8,184 nt of DNA from NCBI GenBank assembly GCA_030044075.1, contig JASHWM010000005.1, forward strand, positions 1 to 8,184, in the 5' to 3' direction. Made by a program: the position numbers and the translations under genes. The notes below the pieces were generated by a model, which was not told the DNA's origin, did no database searches, and was given only the letters and a program-made list of their open reading frames with translations. Of this stretch, positions 7,119 through 8,184 are shown one piece after another. This stretch comes from Candidatus Rhabdochlamydia sp. Its GTDB lineage: Bacteria > Chlamydiota > Chlamydiia > Chlamydiales > Rhabdochlamydiaceae. The first letter of the stretch is position 1. Each line of letters opens with the position of its first letter.

Positions 7119-8184
7119 TCGAAGAGGGCGACTACGTACTAGCAAAAAAACTGTTTTCCTTTTTCCCGGGGGCCAAGGAAGAGTCGATTTTGCTTATGGC
7201 GCGACTTTTTGCTAGCAGCCGCCTCGGAAATTTATGCCTTCCCCTTGATGAGAACGAAGGCCTTTTTGAGTTATTTCACAAGGCTAAAAGTGATTTCGAA
7301 GAGCTCTTTGGAAGCCTTGATGATATGAACTCCCCAAAACCTGTCGTCTTCGATCAAAACGCCCTCTATCTGCATAAGAACTGGATATCTGAAAAAACGA
7401 TTGCTTCGCTCCTGCAAAGCAATCAGAGGACCTTGATGGATGAAGACCTCTTTTTGGACAGTAATCTTCTTCAGGAGCAAAAGCAGGCTGTTTTGCGCGC
7501 CCATGAATCTCAAATCAGCCTATTATCTGGAGGGCCCGGGACTGGGAAGACATATGCTGCAGCGCATATTGTCAAATCATTCCTTGCAAGGTTCCCTCAT
7601 GCTACAATCCTTTGCGCTGCACCGACAGGAAAGGCAGCCATGCAATTGAAGGAGTCTCTTGCAAAGCAGCAGATCTTTTCGGTCCCGTGCTCAACGCTGC
7701 ATGCCCTTTTGCAGCTTAAAACAGAGAGGAGCTTGCCTTCAAACCCTATCCTGATCAACGCCGATCTTATTATTGTCGATGAGAGCTCTATGATCGATGC
7801 TTCCCTTTTACAGATATTTTTATCGTCCCTAAAGCAAGAGACGAGGGTAGTGTTCATGGGGGACCCTTTTCAACTTCCTTCGATTGGAGCTGGGAGTGTG
7901 TTTGCAGACCTTACGGAAATTGCAGAAGGAACATTGCCCATCCCCTGCACACACTTAAAGACGGCTTTGCGTTTTGAAAAAGAAGAGGTCTTCCGCCTGG
8001 CAAATGCCGTTTTAGAGGGAGCAGAAAAAGAGCTTTGCGCCAATCTGCCACAAAAGTGGGATCCTGTTTTTGCCTCTTCTCTGCTTGAGGAGTTTGTCAA
8101 AGAAAACATGGTCTCTTCTTCCGACAAATCCCCTGAATCTGCGATGTCATTATTGGGACGCTCCAAAATCCTCACCTGCTTAAG
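7097..8184 (+). CDS. recD: RecD, exodeoxyribonuclease V alpha subunit (5'-3' helicase), 3' end cut by window
   Basis: An open frame of 362 codons runs off the right edge without a stop; E. coli RecD has 608 residues, so about 60 percent is seen. RecD is the SF1B 5'-3' helicase of RecBCD, the faster motor before Chi in E. coli. The N-terminal domain includes LGNLCLPL (43-50), matching the GHVCLPL region of E. coli RecD that binds RecC. Helicase motifs follow: Walker A SGGPGTGKT (144-152, Lys151), Ia AAPTGKAA (174-181), Ib STLHALL (199-205), II LIIVDESSMID (224-234) and III VVFMGDPFQLPSIGAG (251-266). The RF...LANAVLEG segment (292-308) matches the E. coli SYRF...LAAAINRG region. Motifs IV-VI would lie beyond the window. 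Two in-frame starts exist: ATG 7097, preceded by a weak GGGAAG five bases away, and ATG 7115, which forms an ATGA overlap with the recB stop but has no ribosome site. The first is chosen. The N-terminal CLPL region and position after recB favour RecD over the longer RecD2 family. Confidence 0.96.
   Translation, partial: MQAADNMIEEGDYVLAKKLFSFFPGAKEESILLMARLFASSRLGNLCLPLDENEGLFELFHKAKSDFEELFGSLDDMNSPKPVVFDQNALYLHKNWISEKTIASLLQSNQRTLMDEDLFLDSNLLQEQKQAVLRAHESQISLLSGGPGTGKTYAAAHIVKSFLARFPHATILCAAPTGKAAMQLKESLAKQQIFSVPCSTLHALLQLKTERSLPSNPILINADLIIVDESSMIDASLLQIFLSSLKQETRVVFMGDPFQLPSIGAGSVFADLTEIAEGTLPIPCTHLKTALRFEKEEVFRLANAVLEGAEKELCANLPQKWDPVFASSLLEEFVKENMVSSSDKSPESAMSLLGRSKILTCL

Noticed and set aside
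1..8184. E. coli Chi (GCTGGTGG or its complement) near or within the operon.
   Set aside because: None was noticed when reading by eye; with an 8-kb window and altered RecC contacts, its absence carries little weight.
1..8184. A mobile element, defence island or other unusual accessory system.
   Set aside because: No transposase, integrase, tRNA, direct-repeat boundary or CRISPR repeat was seen; all substantial coding capacity is taken by four recognisable housekeeping genes.

Overview
The window holds one partial gene on the minus strand (a lysophospholipid-transporter-like MFS protein, cut by the left edge). Diverging from it is a tightly packed plus-strand operon that encodes all three subunits of a RecBCD-type DNA repair enzyme: recC (complete), recB (complete) and recD (cut by the right edge). 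Coding density is very high. The only intergenic DNA is a 73-base divergent spacer at 505-577, and no RNA gene, mobile element, CRISPR array or terminator was seen.

The likely source is a member of the Chlamydiae, probably an environmental (chlamydia-like) lineage rather than Chlamydia itself. From memory, the classical chlamydial chromosome has the same neighbourhood: an lplT/ygeD 'efflux' gene next to recC and then recB. Moderate GC (roughly mid-40s percent from a few lines counted by eye) and short genes with overlapping junctions fit but do not prove this. In Chlamydia, as I remember it, recD lies elsewhere, so the contiguous recC-recB-recD order here is a difference. No database search was possible, so the taxonomic call is an inference.

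Layout: 1-504 (minus) is the N-terminal 168 codons of the LplT-like transporter. 505-577 is the divergent promoter region, with candidate -10 elements facing each other. 578-3724 is recC, 3711-7118 is recB (14-base overlap with recC), and 7097-8184 is recD (22-base overlap with recB, or a 4-base ATGA overlap if the second Met is used).

The three Rec proteins are expected to form one heterotrimer. RecB is the 3'-5' helicase and the nuclease, RecD is the 5'-3' helicase, and RecC is the scaffold that splits the duplex and, in E. coli, reads the Chi sequence in the emerging 3' strand. All RecB helicase motifs and nuclease residues are present, and RecD motifs I to III are present, so the enzyme looks active. 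The most notable point is that RecC positions corresponding to several known E. coli Chi contacts are substituted, which suggests a different or absent Chi-like signal. Otherwise this is an ordinary housekeeping region, and I found no convincing evidence of a new biological system.
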